64,000 bases of DNA, taken from contig CAKPXF010000009.1 in assembly GCA_934201705.1 (NCBI GenBank), positions 1 through 64,000 of the forward strand, in the 5' to 3' direction. This document shows positions 17,266 to 26,739 of the stretch, in pieces. The first letter of the stretch is position 1; each line of letters starts with the position of its first letter. The DNA comes from an uncultured Bacilli bacterium. GTDB lineage: Bacteria > Bacillota_I > Bacilli_A > RFN20 > CAG-631. The position numbers and the translations under genes were made by a program. The notes under the pieces are model-generated. The model searched no databases. It had not been told where the DNA came from and worked only from the letters and a program-made list of their open reading frames with translations.

Positions 17266-18378
17266 TTAGGCAAAAATAGCAGAATTTTGAATAATAGTTA
17301 ATAAAATAATATAAACTGGAATGAATAAAACAGATAAGAATGTTCCAATTAATGAACAGCTTGAGGCAAAGGTTGCCTCCTTATTAGCATTAATGCAATA
17401 AGTAATAGCTACTGTTGCTGGTGGTGTTGCCCACATTAATGTTGTAGCTGCAACTGTGAAAAAAGAAATATTAAATCCCGGAATTAAATTAAGTAATAAT
17501 AAGAATACAAAATTTAATACTGGGGCAACAATTAGCTTAATAAATGAATAAATCCAAACTGTTTTATCACTAGCTGCTTCTTTAAATGAAACCTTACCTA
17601 ATGTACAACCAATTGCAATCCAAACAAGTGGTGATGATAAGCCGCCTAATGTATTCATTGTTTGATAAAGTGGTGGAAGTGATACCTTAATATTCCAAAA
17701 GGCACCTGTTACCTTATTTACTGTAACAACATACCATTTTGTAGTATCTGTAGTATCGCCAATTAATTGTAAGCTCCATAAAATAAAGCCTAAAAATGTA
17801 GCAATAATAACTGGGTTTACGAAAATCTTTTTTAAGATTTCACTAGTTTTTGGCTTTGTTTGATTTTCATCATTACTTTGGCAAATTGCATAATATGCAT
17901 ATGAGTATAAAAACACACGATAAGCCACATTAAACATACTTGAATCATTAAAAGCATCTGCAAATACTGCTTGAATTAATGGTTGACCAAAGAATGTTGT
18001 AGAACCAAAAACAAATAAAATCTCCATAACCTTTCTTTTAGTTTTATCCTTAACCCACATAAAGATAAATCTTGCCAAGAAAATAAATACTATATAGATA
18101 AAAAATCCATATACGAATGAGATCAAACAACTTTGGAATGTCTCTTTAGAAATACTAGTCATGAATGATGAAAATGCCAAGCATGGTAAGCATACACTCA
18201 TTACAAGCTTTGTTAAAATCTTGCCAGTATTTTCAGGTAATAATCTTAGCTTTGTTAAGGCAAAGCCTAAAAGAATAATACTAACACTTTTAAAAACAGC
18301 AATCCATAAGTTCATTGAACTTAAAGCACTGATAACATTATCCATTACTGATGATAAAAATAAGCTATACATGATCAT
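17266..18378 (-). CDS. AEC-family (auxin efflux carrier type) organic acid transporter
   Basis: A 370-residue polytopic protein with about ten membrane segments and an inverted two-half layout. The N-terminal half has FALTKLRLLPENTGKILTKL and a conserved CLPCLAFSSF helix; the C-terminal half has ATTLMWATPPATVAITY. Bacterial members move malate, lactate or other carboxylates. The operon with a D-2-hydroxyacid dehydrogenase suggests lactate or malate. Two ATGs are possible: 18378 has GGAG only three bases upstream, 18372 has it nine bases upstream, so the shorter form is equally likely. Confidence 0.82.
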   Translation of the reverse strand: MIMYSLFLSSVMDNVISALSSMNLWIAVFKSVSIILLGFALTKLRLLPENTGKILTKLVMSVCLPCLAFSSFMTSISKETFQSCLISFVYGFFIYIVFIFLARFIFMWVKDKTKRKVMEILFVFGSTTFFGQPLIQAVFADAFNDSSMFNVAYRVFLYSYAYYAICQSNDENQTKPKTSEILKKIFVNPVIIATFLGFILWSLQLIGDTTDTTKWYVVTVNKVTGAFWNIKVSLPPLYQTMNTLGGLSSPLVWIAIGCTLGKVSFKEAASDKTVWIYSFIKLIVAPVLNFVFLLLLNLIPGFNISFFTVAATTLMWATPPATVAITYCINANKEATFASSCSLIGTFLSVLFIPVYIILLTIIQNSAIFA

Positions 18379-18397
18379 TTTCTCCTTTACGCCATAA

Positions 18398-18426
18398 AAT
18401 ATAGTAACTTGCTATTTTATCTGCAA
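18398..18426 (-). promoter_or_regulatory. Promoter of the AEC/dehydrogenase operon
   Basis: -35 TTGCAG (18421-18426), 17-base spacer, -10 TATATT (18398-18403) on the minus strand. Confidence 0.65.
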
Positions 18427-18519
18427 CTTTATTTTATCTGATATTTAAAATTTTATACATTCTTTAAGCAATTGTGTAGTAATTTTCCTCAATTAGGTAA
18501 TTAAAAATGATTCAATAAT

Positions 18520-18529
18520 ATGGTATAAT
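18520..18529 (+). promoter_or_regulatory. Extended -10 promoter of the PfkB kinase
   Basis: TGG-TATAAT with -10 at 18524-18529, 26 bases before the ATG. The -35 is weak, consistent with an extended -10 promoter. AAGGATGTGA near 18541-18550 is the likely ribosome site. Confidence 0.5.
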
Positions 18530-18554
18530 TAGTTAGAAAAAAGGATGTGAAATT

Positions 18555-19484
18555 ATGGTTGTTGTGTATGGTGAAATTCTAGTTGATATGGTTAAAGAAA
18601 AAGGGAATAATTCCTTTAATTATTTTATTGGTGGAGCTCCTTTTAATGTTAGCTATTCAATTAGTAAGGTTAATAAAAATGTTTTGTTTGTTGGAAATGT
18701 TGGCAATGATTTACTTGGAAAATTTTTAAAGGATGAAGTTAAAAACTATAATTTAGATAACTCATATGTTTATATAGATAATAATCATAATACAACACAA
18801 GCTTTTGTTATAAATGATGAAAATGGCGAAAGAAATTTTTGCTTTGCTAGAAAGTTTTGTGCTGATTATTATATTCCTGCTTCTTCTTTATCATTAATAA
18901 ATAAAGCTAATATTATTCATTTAGGGTCTTTGATGCTTTCAACAAAAGCAGGCTTAAGTTTTGCAAATAAAGTAATAAATAAAGCAAAAAATGAAAATAA
19001 AATAATAAGCTTTGATATTAACTATCGTGATGATATTTATAATAGCAAGGAAGAGGCTATTAAGATATATAAAAATATTTATAAAAAATGCGATATTATT
19101 AAAATTTCAAATGATGAGCTTGAGCTATTAACAAATAAATCTGATTTACTAGAAGCCTTAAAAGATTTTACTAATAATAATCAAAAGGTATTTGTAACAT
19201 TAGGTAAGGACGGCTCATTATTATATTTTAATAATAAAATAATTAAAGCAAGTACTATTAAAGTAAATCCTATTGATACTACAGGAGCAGGAGATGCCTT
19301 TTATGGAACAATACTTGGATTTATCGATAAATATGGCTATGACTTATTCTTTAATGATGAAGGATTAATTAAAGAATGCTTAAAAAAAGCCAATGTTCAA
19401 GGGGCAATGGCCACTTTAAAAAAAGGTGCAATAAGTGGTGTAGTCGAAGAAGAAATGTTAGAAAAAGAAAGCATGAATTCTTAA
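18555..19484 (+). CDS. PfkB-family sugar kinase, probably fructokinase
   Basis: A 309-residue ribokinase-fold kinase. Substrate-side GGAPFNV (about 27-33) is the fructokinase form of the PfkB motif, and DTTGAGDAFYGTI is the ATP/anion-hole motif with the catalytic base Asp. It should phosphorylate free fructose. It converges on a GH32 beta-fructosidase that would release fructose, with only a shared terminator between them, which supports the assignment. Sugar identity is inferred. Confidence 0.82.
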   Translation: MVVVYGEILVDMVKEKGNNSFNYFIGGAPFNVSYSISKVNKNVLFVGNVGNDLLGKFLKDEVKNYNLDNSYVYIDNNHNTTQAFVINDENGERNFCFARKFCADYYIPASSLSLINKANIIHLGSLMLSTKAGLSFANKVINKAKNENKIISFDINYRDDIYNSKEEAIKIYKNIYKKCDIIKISNDELELLTNKSDLLEALKDFTNNNQKVFVTLGKDGSLLYFNNKIIKASTIKVNPIDTTGAGDAFYGTILGFIDKYGYDLFFNDEGLIKECLKKANVQGAMATLKKGAISGVVEEEMLEKESMNS

Positions 19485-19504
19485 GTGAATCCATGCTCTT
19501 TTAA
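19470..19504. terminator. Terminator shared by sugar kinase and glycan operon
   Basis: Imperfect stem AGCATG-GAATTC-like (19470-19480) with GAATCCATGCT (19487-19497), then CTTTTAATAAA. It lies between two convergent transcription units. Confidence 0.65.
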
Positions 19505-20916
19505 TAAATAGAGTTTAAATTGTAATAAGTGTAATTTAATTTACACTTTTTATTTGCACTTACTGAAACATTAAGCTTATTTTCCATAAATGTATTAAAT
19601 GTTCCAACATTTCTACCATCATTAATAATTAATTCAATTGATGATCTATCAACATACATTAAAATACTAATTTTATTGTTAATTGGTGAAACATTACAAG
19701 GATAAGTAGTTGTAAAGAAGTAATTAATTGAATTCTTTTGATTTTTTCTATCAACGATTAAGCATTGATTAGTAAAATCATAGCTAATTAATATTTTAGA
19801 ATCATTATTATCATTTAATTCTATTTCAAATGATTGCTTATCACTAACATCAAATTCTAAATTAAGTTTGAAAGTATTAGCTACATCTAATATTTTTTCT
19901 TTTTCGTTTATAACTATGCTTTTTTTTATTTTACTATTTTCATCATTTAAAGATAAATAATTATCAACCGGCTTACTAATTAGCTTTATTTCATCATTTT
20001 CCTTTATTAAGCTATATTTGTAGGCAAGAGTCATAGCTCCAGCAAATGATTTAGTTAATCTTTTACTATCATGAGCATATTGCCAATTGTTCATCCAAGA
20101 AATACTAATAACTTCATCACTATTATTAAATGATTGTGTAGCATATGAATCAGGGCCAAAGTTTATTTCCTTAAAGCTATGCTTCCTATTAATTACAAAG
20201 TGAATTTTATCATTAATTTTTATTAAATCACCAATTAAATATGATCTGCCACCTAAGCTTAAAACATAGTATTTTTCATTACTATTTATAACATCAAGTA
20301 AAAACAAATCAGGACATTCAGTGTCAATTGAAGCATCAACAGATTCAAGAGTCCAATCAATTAAATTAGTTGAACTATAAATCCTTAATTTACCACCACA
20401 AACTAACATAATATAGCAATTGAATTTGCTAACATATAGCACCTTTGGATCTCTAAAATCTCTATTATTAAAAGGATCATCCTTAAATGTAATAATAGGA
20501 TTTCCATTATTATATTTAATCCATGTGCTTCCATCATCCTTTGAATAAGCTAAGCATTGCTCTTGCTGTAGTTTATTATTATCGTTATTTTTACGAGTAT
20601 AGTAAGCAATTAAGCCACCATTTTCATCATCAAAAAGCTTTGAGCAATTTGTTTTATCATGAATACATGTTCCTGACCAAATTGCATATTCATTAGTTGA
20701 TAAAATTGCTGGATTTAATATTTCAAAATGAATTAAGTCTTTACTTATGGCATGGCCCCAAGACATTTTATTTCCATCGCCTTCAATATCATGAGGTGTG
20801 TTTTGATAAAACAAATGATAAACACCCTTATAATATATCATACCATTTGGGTCATTAATCCAGCCATCCTTATCAGAAAAATGAAATTGTGGACGATATA
20901 ATTCATTAAGACTCAT
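19501..20916 (-). CDS. GH32 beta-fructosidase (intracellular)
   Basis: A 471-residue glycoside hydrolase family 32 enzyme cleaving beta-fructofuranosidic bonds (sucrose or fructo-oligosaccharides). Seen: WINDPNG with nucleophile Asp about 22, FRDPKVLY with the transition-state Asp, and DTECPDLF with the acid/base Glu. A C-terminal beta-sandwich ends in VDRSSIELIINDGR, typical of the family. There is no signal peptide, so it acts on imported sugars. Last gene of the glycan operon; a PfkB kinase converges on it. No sucrose PTS is nearby, so its substrate probably enters through the ABC importer of the same operon. Confidence 0.88.
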   Translation of the reverse strand: MSLNELYRPQFHFSDKDGWINDPNGMIYYKGVYHLFYQNTPHDIEGDGNKMSWGHAISKDLIHFEILNPAILSTNEYAIWSGTCIHDKTNCSKLFDDENGGLIAYYTRKNNDNNKLQQEQCLAYSKDDGSTWIKYNNGNPIITFKDDPFNNRDFRDPKVLYVSKFNCYIMLVCGGKLRIYSSTNLIDWTLESVDASIDTECPDLFLLDVINSNEKYYVLSLGGRSYLIGDLIKINDKIHFVINRKHSFKEINFGPDSYATQSFNNSDEVISISWMNNWQYAHDSKRLTKSFAGAMTLAYKYSLIKENDEIKLISKPVDNYLSLNDENSKIKKSIVINEKEKILDVANTFKLNLEFDVSDKQSFEIELNDNNDSKILISYDFTNQCLIVDRKNQKNSINYFFTTTYPCNVSPINNKISILMYVDRSSIELIINDGRNVGTFNTFMENKLNVSVSANKKCKLNYTYYNLNSIY

Positions 20917-20918
20917 AA

Positions 20919-21704
20919 TTAATTCCCACTAAAATCATCTGATACTTTATTAGTACCATTCCATGTGCCTTTTTCAATATGACCATCTTTATAATACATA
21001 GTACCTTCTCCCATTATCCAGCCACCATTATCCATTGAAAATTGACCAACAAACATCAATTCGGGAATATTCATATCATTAACAGGCCAATATTGTGTTC
21101 CGTATCCATGGCGAACATTATTAGACCATTCTCCTTCATAGTAATCTCCAGCTGGCCAATGCATAGTTCCCCAACCACTCATTAAGCCATTATTATCGAA
21201 TTCACCAAAATAAATACAATATCTATCTTTAATAGCTCCATCAATTGCAGCACCAGCTTGTAAGAAATATTTAGTACCATAGGTAAATGTGCCATTTTTC
21301 CATTCGCCATAAAAATAATCACCAACTGGCCAATACATATAGCCTACCCCATGCATTAAGCCATCTTTCATTTTACCAATGTAAGTACAGCCAGAGTCCC
21401 ATTCAAAGCGACCATTTCCTTCAGGAATTCCATTAACAAAGTCACCATAATAAACACTGCCAGTAGCATAATACATTATTCCACTTCCTTGAGGAATATC
21501 ATTTTCATCAACAAAGCCAGCATATGTGTCTCCAGTATCTTCAAATTCGATTTCTTTATAATAATAACCATTTTCAAGTGGGCCTTTTTCTGCTTCAGTT
21601 GATTCCTCATTTGATGTTTGGCTTACAGATGATACATTATTATTGCATGACATAAGCATCATAGTAGCTGATAATAAAACAAATAATTTTTTAAATTTTT
21701 TCAT
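20919..21704 (-). CDS. MORN-repeat lipoprotein
   Basis: A 261-residue surface lipoprotein: signal segment with lipobox LMSC (Cys about 19), a short Ser/Glu linker, then a chain of about seven to eight MORN repeats (for example YYGDFVNGIPEGNGRFEW and YFYGEWKNGTF). The last unit, GGWIMGEGTMYYKDG, matches the terminal module of the other MORN lipoproteins in this operon. MORN repeats form an elongated beta-hairpin surface; in a glycan locus it probably binds polysaccharide or scaffolds enzymes, but no function is proven. The start is set at 21704 because AAGGAG lies seven bases upstream; an earlier in-frame ATG has no such site. Confidence 0.82.
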   Translation of the reverse strand: MKKFKKLFVLLSATMMLMSCNNNVSSVSQTSNEESTEAEKGPLENGYYYKEIEFEDTGDTYAGFVDENDIPQGSGIMYYATGSVYYGDFVNGIPEGNGRFEWDSGCTYIGKMKDGLMHGVGYMYWPVGDYFYGEWKNGTFTYGTKYFLQAGAAIDGAIKDRYCIYFGEFDNNGLMSGWGTMHWPAGDYYEGEWSNNVRHGYGTQYWPVNDMNIPELMFVGQFSMDNGGWIMGEGTMYYKDGHIEKGTWNGTNKVSDDFSGN

Positions 21705-21714
21705 AATCTTCTCC

Positions 21715-23250
21715 TTATAATTCATCCTTAATTAGCTTTATAAATTTTTCATAGCCTTTTTTATTCATATGCACTCTATCAGATATAAAATAAGTGCTTA
21801 AATCATCAATAGTTTCAGTTTCGTTTTTATAAAAGTTTTTAGCATTATCTAAAAGCTTAATATTGTTTTTATTACAATATTCCTTTAAGAGCTTATTATA
21901 TTGTATTTCAACATTTAAGTATCTACTAAATTCAGGTGAAGGCTCAACACTCATTAAATAAATCATACTATTAGGTAATTCCTTCTTTAATAAATCAACT
22001 AATTCACTTGCATAGTTTATAACCTCATTTGGTGTTAATCCCATATGTAAATCGTTAAAGCCTAAATGTAAAAATATCTTTTCTGGCTTATATGGAATTA
22101 TTAAATGTTTTGCATAATTAAGCCATTGATAATAGGTTGTTGCCCCTATTCCTGTATCAATAATATCATAACTATGAGGAAATTCTTCCTCAAAATTAAC
22201 AATATTATAGCTTGCATGCATCATATCAGTATATGAATCGCCACAAACAACAGCTTTATGAGTTATACTTTGACTATAATATCTATTAATATAATTATTA
22301 ACATATGGTTGATTAAAGATATACTCACTTTCCATTTCTTTACTAAAGCCATCTAATAATTCATAATCATTCTTACTATATTTTCCAACCATTGATAAGC
22401 CATACCACTTACCCTTTTGGTAGTATTTTGGTTTATTAGTTTCTATATCAACATAATACATAATACCATCACCATACATCCAACCACTAATACTATAATC
22501 AAATTCACCGACATATTTATATAATCTAGTATGGCTATCCCCACCAGCTACGCTTCCTAAAAAATAGCATGTTTGAAAATCCATTTCACCATAGCCTTTT
22601 CTAAAATAGCCACCATTTGTATAAATCATATTTCCAGTATAAGTAGAGTGATCGTCATATTTAATGCTTCCATTACCTTCTTGATTATCATAAAATGAGC
22701 TTTCATTTTTCATTTTCCCAGTAAAGTAATGCATACCTACAGCATTTGTTTCATAACTATTAAAGTATAATGTACCTATTTTATCTATGTTACTACCCTT
22801 TTCAAAAGCGCCTTTATATGTTCCTATACTTGGAATAGTAAGTGAACCATTTTCATCATCAAGTAAATTGTCTTTAAACTTTCCAGTATATTTATAGCTA
22901 TTGCTTTTTTTCGTATAAGTTCCATAAACTAATGAAATTTCATAGCTATCATCAAGTAAAATACTTCCAACGAATTGATCCTGATTATTTAAATACTTAA
23001 TGTGAACATTTTGACTTTCATCGAGCTTATTATTTTTAAATGTCCCCGTTAATTCGTATTTATTTGAATAAGTTAAAGTTCCTACTCCATCAAATTCATT
23101 ATTTCTTTTTTCACCACTATATGAAACATTACTACTAATCTTTTCATTTTTAACAATTGTTGGATCAATATATGAATTGCTAGTAGCATTATTACAAGAT
23201 GCTAATAAAAGTAAAACTATACTATAAATTTTTATTTTATTTTTCTTCAT
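21715..23250 (-). CDS. Lipoprotein: MORN repeats plus SGNH/GDSL hydrolase
   Basis: A 511-residue surface lipoprotein with lipobox LASC. Residues about 40-290 are MORN-type repeats ending in GWMYGDGIMYY. Residues about 320-511 are an SGNH hydrolase: Block I VVCGDSY (nucleophile Ser), Gly in TGIGATTY, Block III LGFND and Block V SDRVHMN with the Asp-His pair. Such hydrolases often remove acetyl groups from polysaccharides, which would fit this locus. It is a paralogue of the next gene upstream. Its start, set by GAGGG, lies one base after that gene's stop; its ribosome site is inside the neighbour's last codons. Confidence 0.84.
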   Translation of the reverse strand: MKKNKIKIYSIVLLLLASCNNATSNSYIDPTIVKNEKISSNVSYSGEKRNNEFDGVGTLTYSNKYELTGTFKNNKLDESQNVHIKYLNNQDQFVGSILLDDSYEISLVYGTYTKKSNSYKYTGKFKDNLLDDENGSLTIPSIGTYKGAFEKGSNIDKIGTLYFNSYETNAVGMHYFTGKMKNESSFYDNQEGNGSIKYDDHSTYTGNMIYTNGGYFRKGYGEMDFQTCYFLGSVAGGDSHTRLYKYVGEFDYSISGWMYGDGIMYYVDIETNKPKYYQKGKWYGLSMVGKYSKNDYELLDGFSKEMESEYIFNQPYVNNYINRYYSQSITHKAVVCGDSYTDMMHASYNIVNFEEEFPHSYDIIDTGIGATTYYQWLNYAKHLIIPYKPEKIFLHLGFNDLHMGLTPNEVINYASELVDLLKKELPNSMIYLMSVEPSPEFSRYLNVEIQYNKLLKEYCNKNNIKLLDNAKNFYKNETETIDDLSTYFISDRVHMNKKGYEKFIKLIKDEL

Positions 23251-23251
23251 A

Positions 23252-24790
23252 TTAGTTTCCCTCATTATCAATAAAATCTCTTATAATTTTCGACCATAGC
23301 TGATATCCTTTATCATTCATATGTAAGCCATCATTTAAAAAATAAGAGCTTAAATTATCAACTGGTACAAAATTATCTATATCTACTAAGGTAACGCTTC
23401 TTGTATCGATTACTTTAACATTATCATATTTATTACTCATCAAATAAAATAAATCATTTAATTGATCTCTATAAATAAATGTTTTTTGTGTAGCTACTGT
23501 ATATATTTGGGTTACAAAATATATTTTAGTATTTGGCATATCCGTTTTAACCATTTCTATAAATTTTATAAGTGAGTCTTCTATCATATCAAAGCTTGCA
23601 TTATTGGCATAATCATTACCAGCTGTATGCATTATTATAGTGTCAGGTGTATAAGGCTTTACTAGTGTTTCATAATAATTTAACCAATCAGCTGTTGTTG
23701 AACCACCACAGCCAACATTTAAAGCATCATATTCGCCAAAATATTTTGAAAATGGAGTATCTATATTAGAATTCATAAATTCCATATATGATGAACCAAC
23801 AAATAAGTATTTATGGTGCTTATATTCATATTTTTTATCAGTTAAATATTTATCATAATCCTCTCTAAATCTTAAATACTTACTTTCCATTGACATATCA
23901 TAGCCTTCAATTAGTTTAAAATCTTGATATTGATATTCACCTATTATATGGCAGCTAGAAAAGTATCCTTTAGCAAAACTTGTTGGATTACCATTACTAT
24001 CTTTATAATACATTATGCCATTACCATAAATCCAACCATTTATAGAATAGTCAAATTCACCAACATATTTATATAGCTTATTGTCTCTACTACTTCCCCA
24101 AACACCAGCATCAAAGTTAGTATTTGAAAAATCCATTTCACCATAGCCTTTTCTTAAAAAATCACTTCCAGTATATAATAATTGCCCTGTGTATACTGAA
24201 TCATCATTGTATTTAACTTGGCCATATCCTAATTGGTTACCAACAAATGATGACAATGTTTTCATTACACCAGTAAAATATAAAATTCCAAGCCCCTTCT
24301 TTTGATTATTTTCATAATATATCGTCCCTGTTTCACCAATATTACTACCATTTACAAATGAACCTACATAATATGAATTCCCAAGTAATTTCATTTTTCC
24401 ATTAGGATCATTAAATAAATTATCTTTAAATTTTCCTGTATATACATTAACACCAACACCATAGTCATAAGTTCCTTCAATATAGCTAATGTTGTAATTG
24501 TCATCTAAAGAGATTTTTCCAATAAACTTATCCTTACTAGACATAATCTTATGCGTTGAATCTTTAGTGTTGTCAACTTGACCATTTACAATAAAGGTTG
24601 TTAATGTATCATTATTTCTATATTTAAATGTTCCTTCACCATCAGGATTACCATTTTTAAGCATGCCTGTATAAGTAACATTATAATTTAAACGATAATT
24701 TTTAACCTTTTTCTCATTTATTATTTGATTAGTATTGCTATTACAAGAAATTAATAAAGGTAATAGCAATAAGATTTTATTATATTTCAT
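23252..24790 (-). CDS. Lipoprotein: MORN repeats plus SGNH hydrolase, second copy
   Basis: A 512-residue paralogue of the preceding entry with the same order: lipobox LISC, MORN block ending in GWIYGNGIMYY, then an SGNH domain. Block I is VGSSY: the usual Asp of GDS is Ser here, with the nucleophile Ser retained. TAGND is Block III and DGLHMN Block V, with Asp and His present. The two paralogues have clearly diverged, which suggests different substrates and not mere dosage. The enzyme should face outward on the membrane. Esterase activity is inferred from motifs. Confidence 0.83.
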   Translation of the reverse strand: MKYNKILLLLPLLISCNSNTNQIINEKKVKNYRLNYNVTYTGMLKNGNPDGEGTFKYRNNDTLTTFIVNGQVDNTKDSTHKIMSSKDKFIGKISLDDNYNISYIEGTYDYGVGVNVYTGKFKDNLFNDPNGKMKLLGNSYYVGSFVNGSNIGETGTIYYENNQKKGLGILYFTGVMKTLSSFVGNQLGYGQVKYNDDSVYTGQLLYTGSDFLRKGYGEMDFSNTNFDAGVWGSSRDNKLYKYVGEFDYSINGWIYGNGIMYYKDSNGNPTSFAKGYFSSCHIIGEYQYQDFKLIEGYDMSMESKYLRFREDYDKYLTDKKYEYKHHKYLFVGSSYMEFMNSNIDTPFSKYFGEYDALNVGCGGSTTADWLNYYETLVKPYTPDTIIMHTAGNDYANNASFDMIEDSLIKFIEMVKTDMPNTKIYFVTQIYTVATQKTFIYRDQLNDLFYLMSNKYDNVKVIDTRSVTLVDIDNFVPVDNLSSYFLNDGLHMNDKGYQLWSKIIRDFIDNEGN

Positions 24791-24803
24791 AATTTATTTC
24801 CCT

Positions 24804-26717
24804 TTAAATTTTTACTTTAATAAGTGTTATAGAATATGGTGCAACATAGCATGAATTATTCGATGTATCGTTAGAAACATAAATTAATTCATCACCAGTT
24901 GCTTCAAATGATGATGCTGTTACATAGCTTCTACTTACATATTCTTTAATATTTTTATTTGTTATTTTAAGTGTTTTAGCTGATGTATTAATAATTGAAA
25001 ATGTCATAGCATCATTATCCTCATTAATAGTAGCACTAACTTCAACATAGTCATTTAGTTTAGTAGTATTAGCAGTAACCTTAATATAATGATTTTCCAT
25101 ATTATTACTATAAAGCATACAAGCATAGCCACTACCTTCTAAATAAGCTTTATTATTACTTGTATAGATTTGACCCTGAATAGCATTTATAGTTGATGAA
25201 TAGCAAGCCACATCTACAACATCAGAATTTGCTATAAAGACATTTAAGCAAGAAGCAACCCCCATCCCATCCTTTAAGCGTGATTGAGTGTTTGCATTTT
25301 CATAAGCATACTCATCAATTGACATCTTAACATTTTCATTGTTTTTTAAATTTCTATGAAGCTTTATTCGCATTTCTGCTTGATTCTTTAATGATTTAAT
25401 ATGGTCACTTACAGAATCTTCCTTTCTTGTTGCATAAAAATGCTCGCTTAACAAATCAATATTATCCTTACAGTTATTAAGCATTGCTTGCGACCAGCTT
25501 GAATAATTATCGCCAACACCAATAATCTTTATATCTTTTGAAACACTTTTTATTCCATTTGCTATTTCATTATGCTTTTTAACATATTCATTAATTCCCA
25601 TATGGCCTAATTGCCAAGAGCCATTCATTTCATTCCCAATTGAAATGTATTTTACATTATAAGGCTCCTTAGATGGTCGCATGCTAGCATATTTTCCTTC
25701 TGTTCCATTTAAATATGAAATTTCATCAATTGCCATTTTGACACTTCCAAGTCCTGAATTTAAAACAACATTTGGTGTAGCATTTAAATAGTTACACATA
25801 TAAATAAATTCATCAATTCCAAAGTCATTTGGCTCATATACGCTATAAAAACCATTAGCTTCAATGTTTGTTAAATCAGCCATTAATCTATCATTATCAT
25901 CCTTAAAATCTTCAATTCTTCCAGCATAGTTTAAATTTCTTTTTGTAACTCTTTTATCTTTATCTAATAAGCCATCATAAAAATCATATCCAGAAACGAA
26001 GTTCCCACCAGGCCAACGATAAAAAGGTGCATTTAATTCCTTTAATAATTGTAATGTATCATAACGCATGCCATTAATATTATCATTTTTCATTAAAGAT
26101 AGTGAATCTATTAAAAAATCACCATCTAATGAAGTAAAAGATATTGTATATTTTCCTTGATTTTTAATACTTACATCATATTCATATTTTTTATAATCAG
26201 TGGAATTAATTGTAATTGTTTTACTTATAGCATCAGTAGCGTTTTTTAATGAAACAACTAAGGTTCCTTTCCCTTTTGCATAAAAATAGCCATTATAAGT
26301 ACTATTTTCTTGCAAAACCAAACCTCTTTGGCTCATTATTGCTTCATTTATAAAATGAGCAGCATATGTACCACTATAAGTATCTACGCTTTCACTTAAC
26401 ACACTTTTATTGTTATCATTTTTCCATTGTGATACATCATTTCCAATTGGTGCTACAAATTTTCTATCAAGTATTTCTTCAGCATAAATGCCATTATAAA
26501 TACAACGCTCAATATGTTCAATGAATGTACCATAAATATTCTTTGATATTTCATTTTTACTATAAGATGATGGAGTGAAAAATAATTTCAATTCATCATA
26601 AGATATTTCCTCATTTGAGCTATTTTCATTATTAGTTGATGATTCATTTGTAGTATTACATGAAATTAAGCATCCACATAACGATAAGCATAATAGCAAT
26701 CTTTTTTTAGTAATCAT
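24804..26717 (-). CDS. Surface GH51 alpha-L-arabinofuranosidase (lipoprotein)
   Basis: A 637-residue GH51 enzyme removing terminal alpha-L-arabinofuranose. Seen: GTFIEHIERCIYNGIYAE at the domain start, APFYRWPGGNFVSGYDF, SIGNEMNG with the acid/base Glu, and MSIDEYAYE with the nucleophile Glu. A carbohydrate-binding-like insert lies at about residues 100-210. A lipobox (LISC) tethers it outside the cell, which is unusual because most Bacillota GH51 enzymes are cytoplasmic. Start 26717: GGAG is five bases upstream, overlapping an alternative GTG at 26723. Confidence 0.87.
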   Translation of the reverse strand: MITKKRLLLCLSLCGCLISCNTTNESSTNNENSSNEEISYDELKLFFTPSSYSKNEISKNIYGTFIEHIERCIYNGIYAEEILDRKFVAPIGNDVSQWKNDNNKSVLSESVDTYSGTYAAHFINEAIMSQRGLVLQENSTYNGYFYAKGKGTLVVSLKNATDAISKTITINSTDYKKYEYDVSIKNQGKYTISFTSLDGDFLIDSLSLMKNDNINGMRYDTLQLLKELNAPFYRWPGGNFVSGYDFYDGLLDKDKRVTKRNLNYAGRIEDFKDDNDRLMADLTNIEANGFYSVYEPNDFGIDEFIYMCNYLNATPNVVLNSGLGSVKMAIDEISYLNGTEGKYASMRPSKEPYNVKYISIGNEMNGSWQLGHMGINEYVKKHNEIANGIKSVSKDIKIIGVGDNYSSWSQAMLNNCKDNIDLLSEHFYATRKEDSVSDHIKSLKNQAEMRIKLHRNLKNNENVKMSIDEYAYENANTQSRLKDGMGVASCLNVFIANSDVVDVACYSSTINAIQGQIYTSNNKAYLEGSGYACMLYSNNMENHYIKVTANTTKLNDYVEVSATINEDNDAMTFSIINTSAKTLKITNKNIKEYVSRSYVTASSFEATGDELIYVSNDTSNNSCYVAPYSITLIKVKI

Positions 26718-26739
26718 AATCACTCCATCCTTTCAAAAA

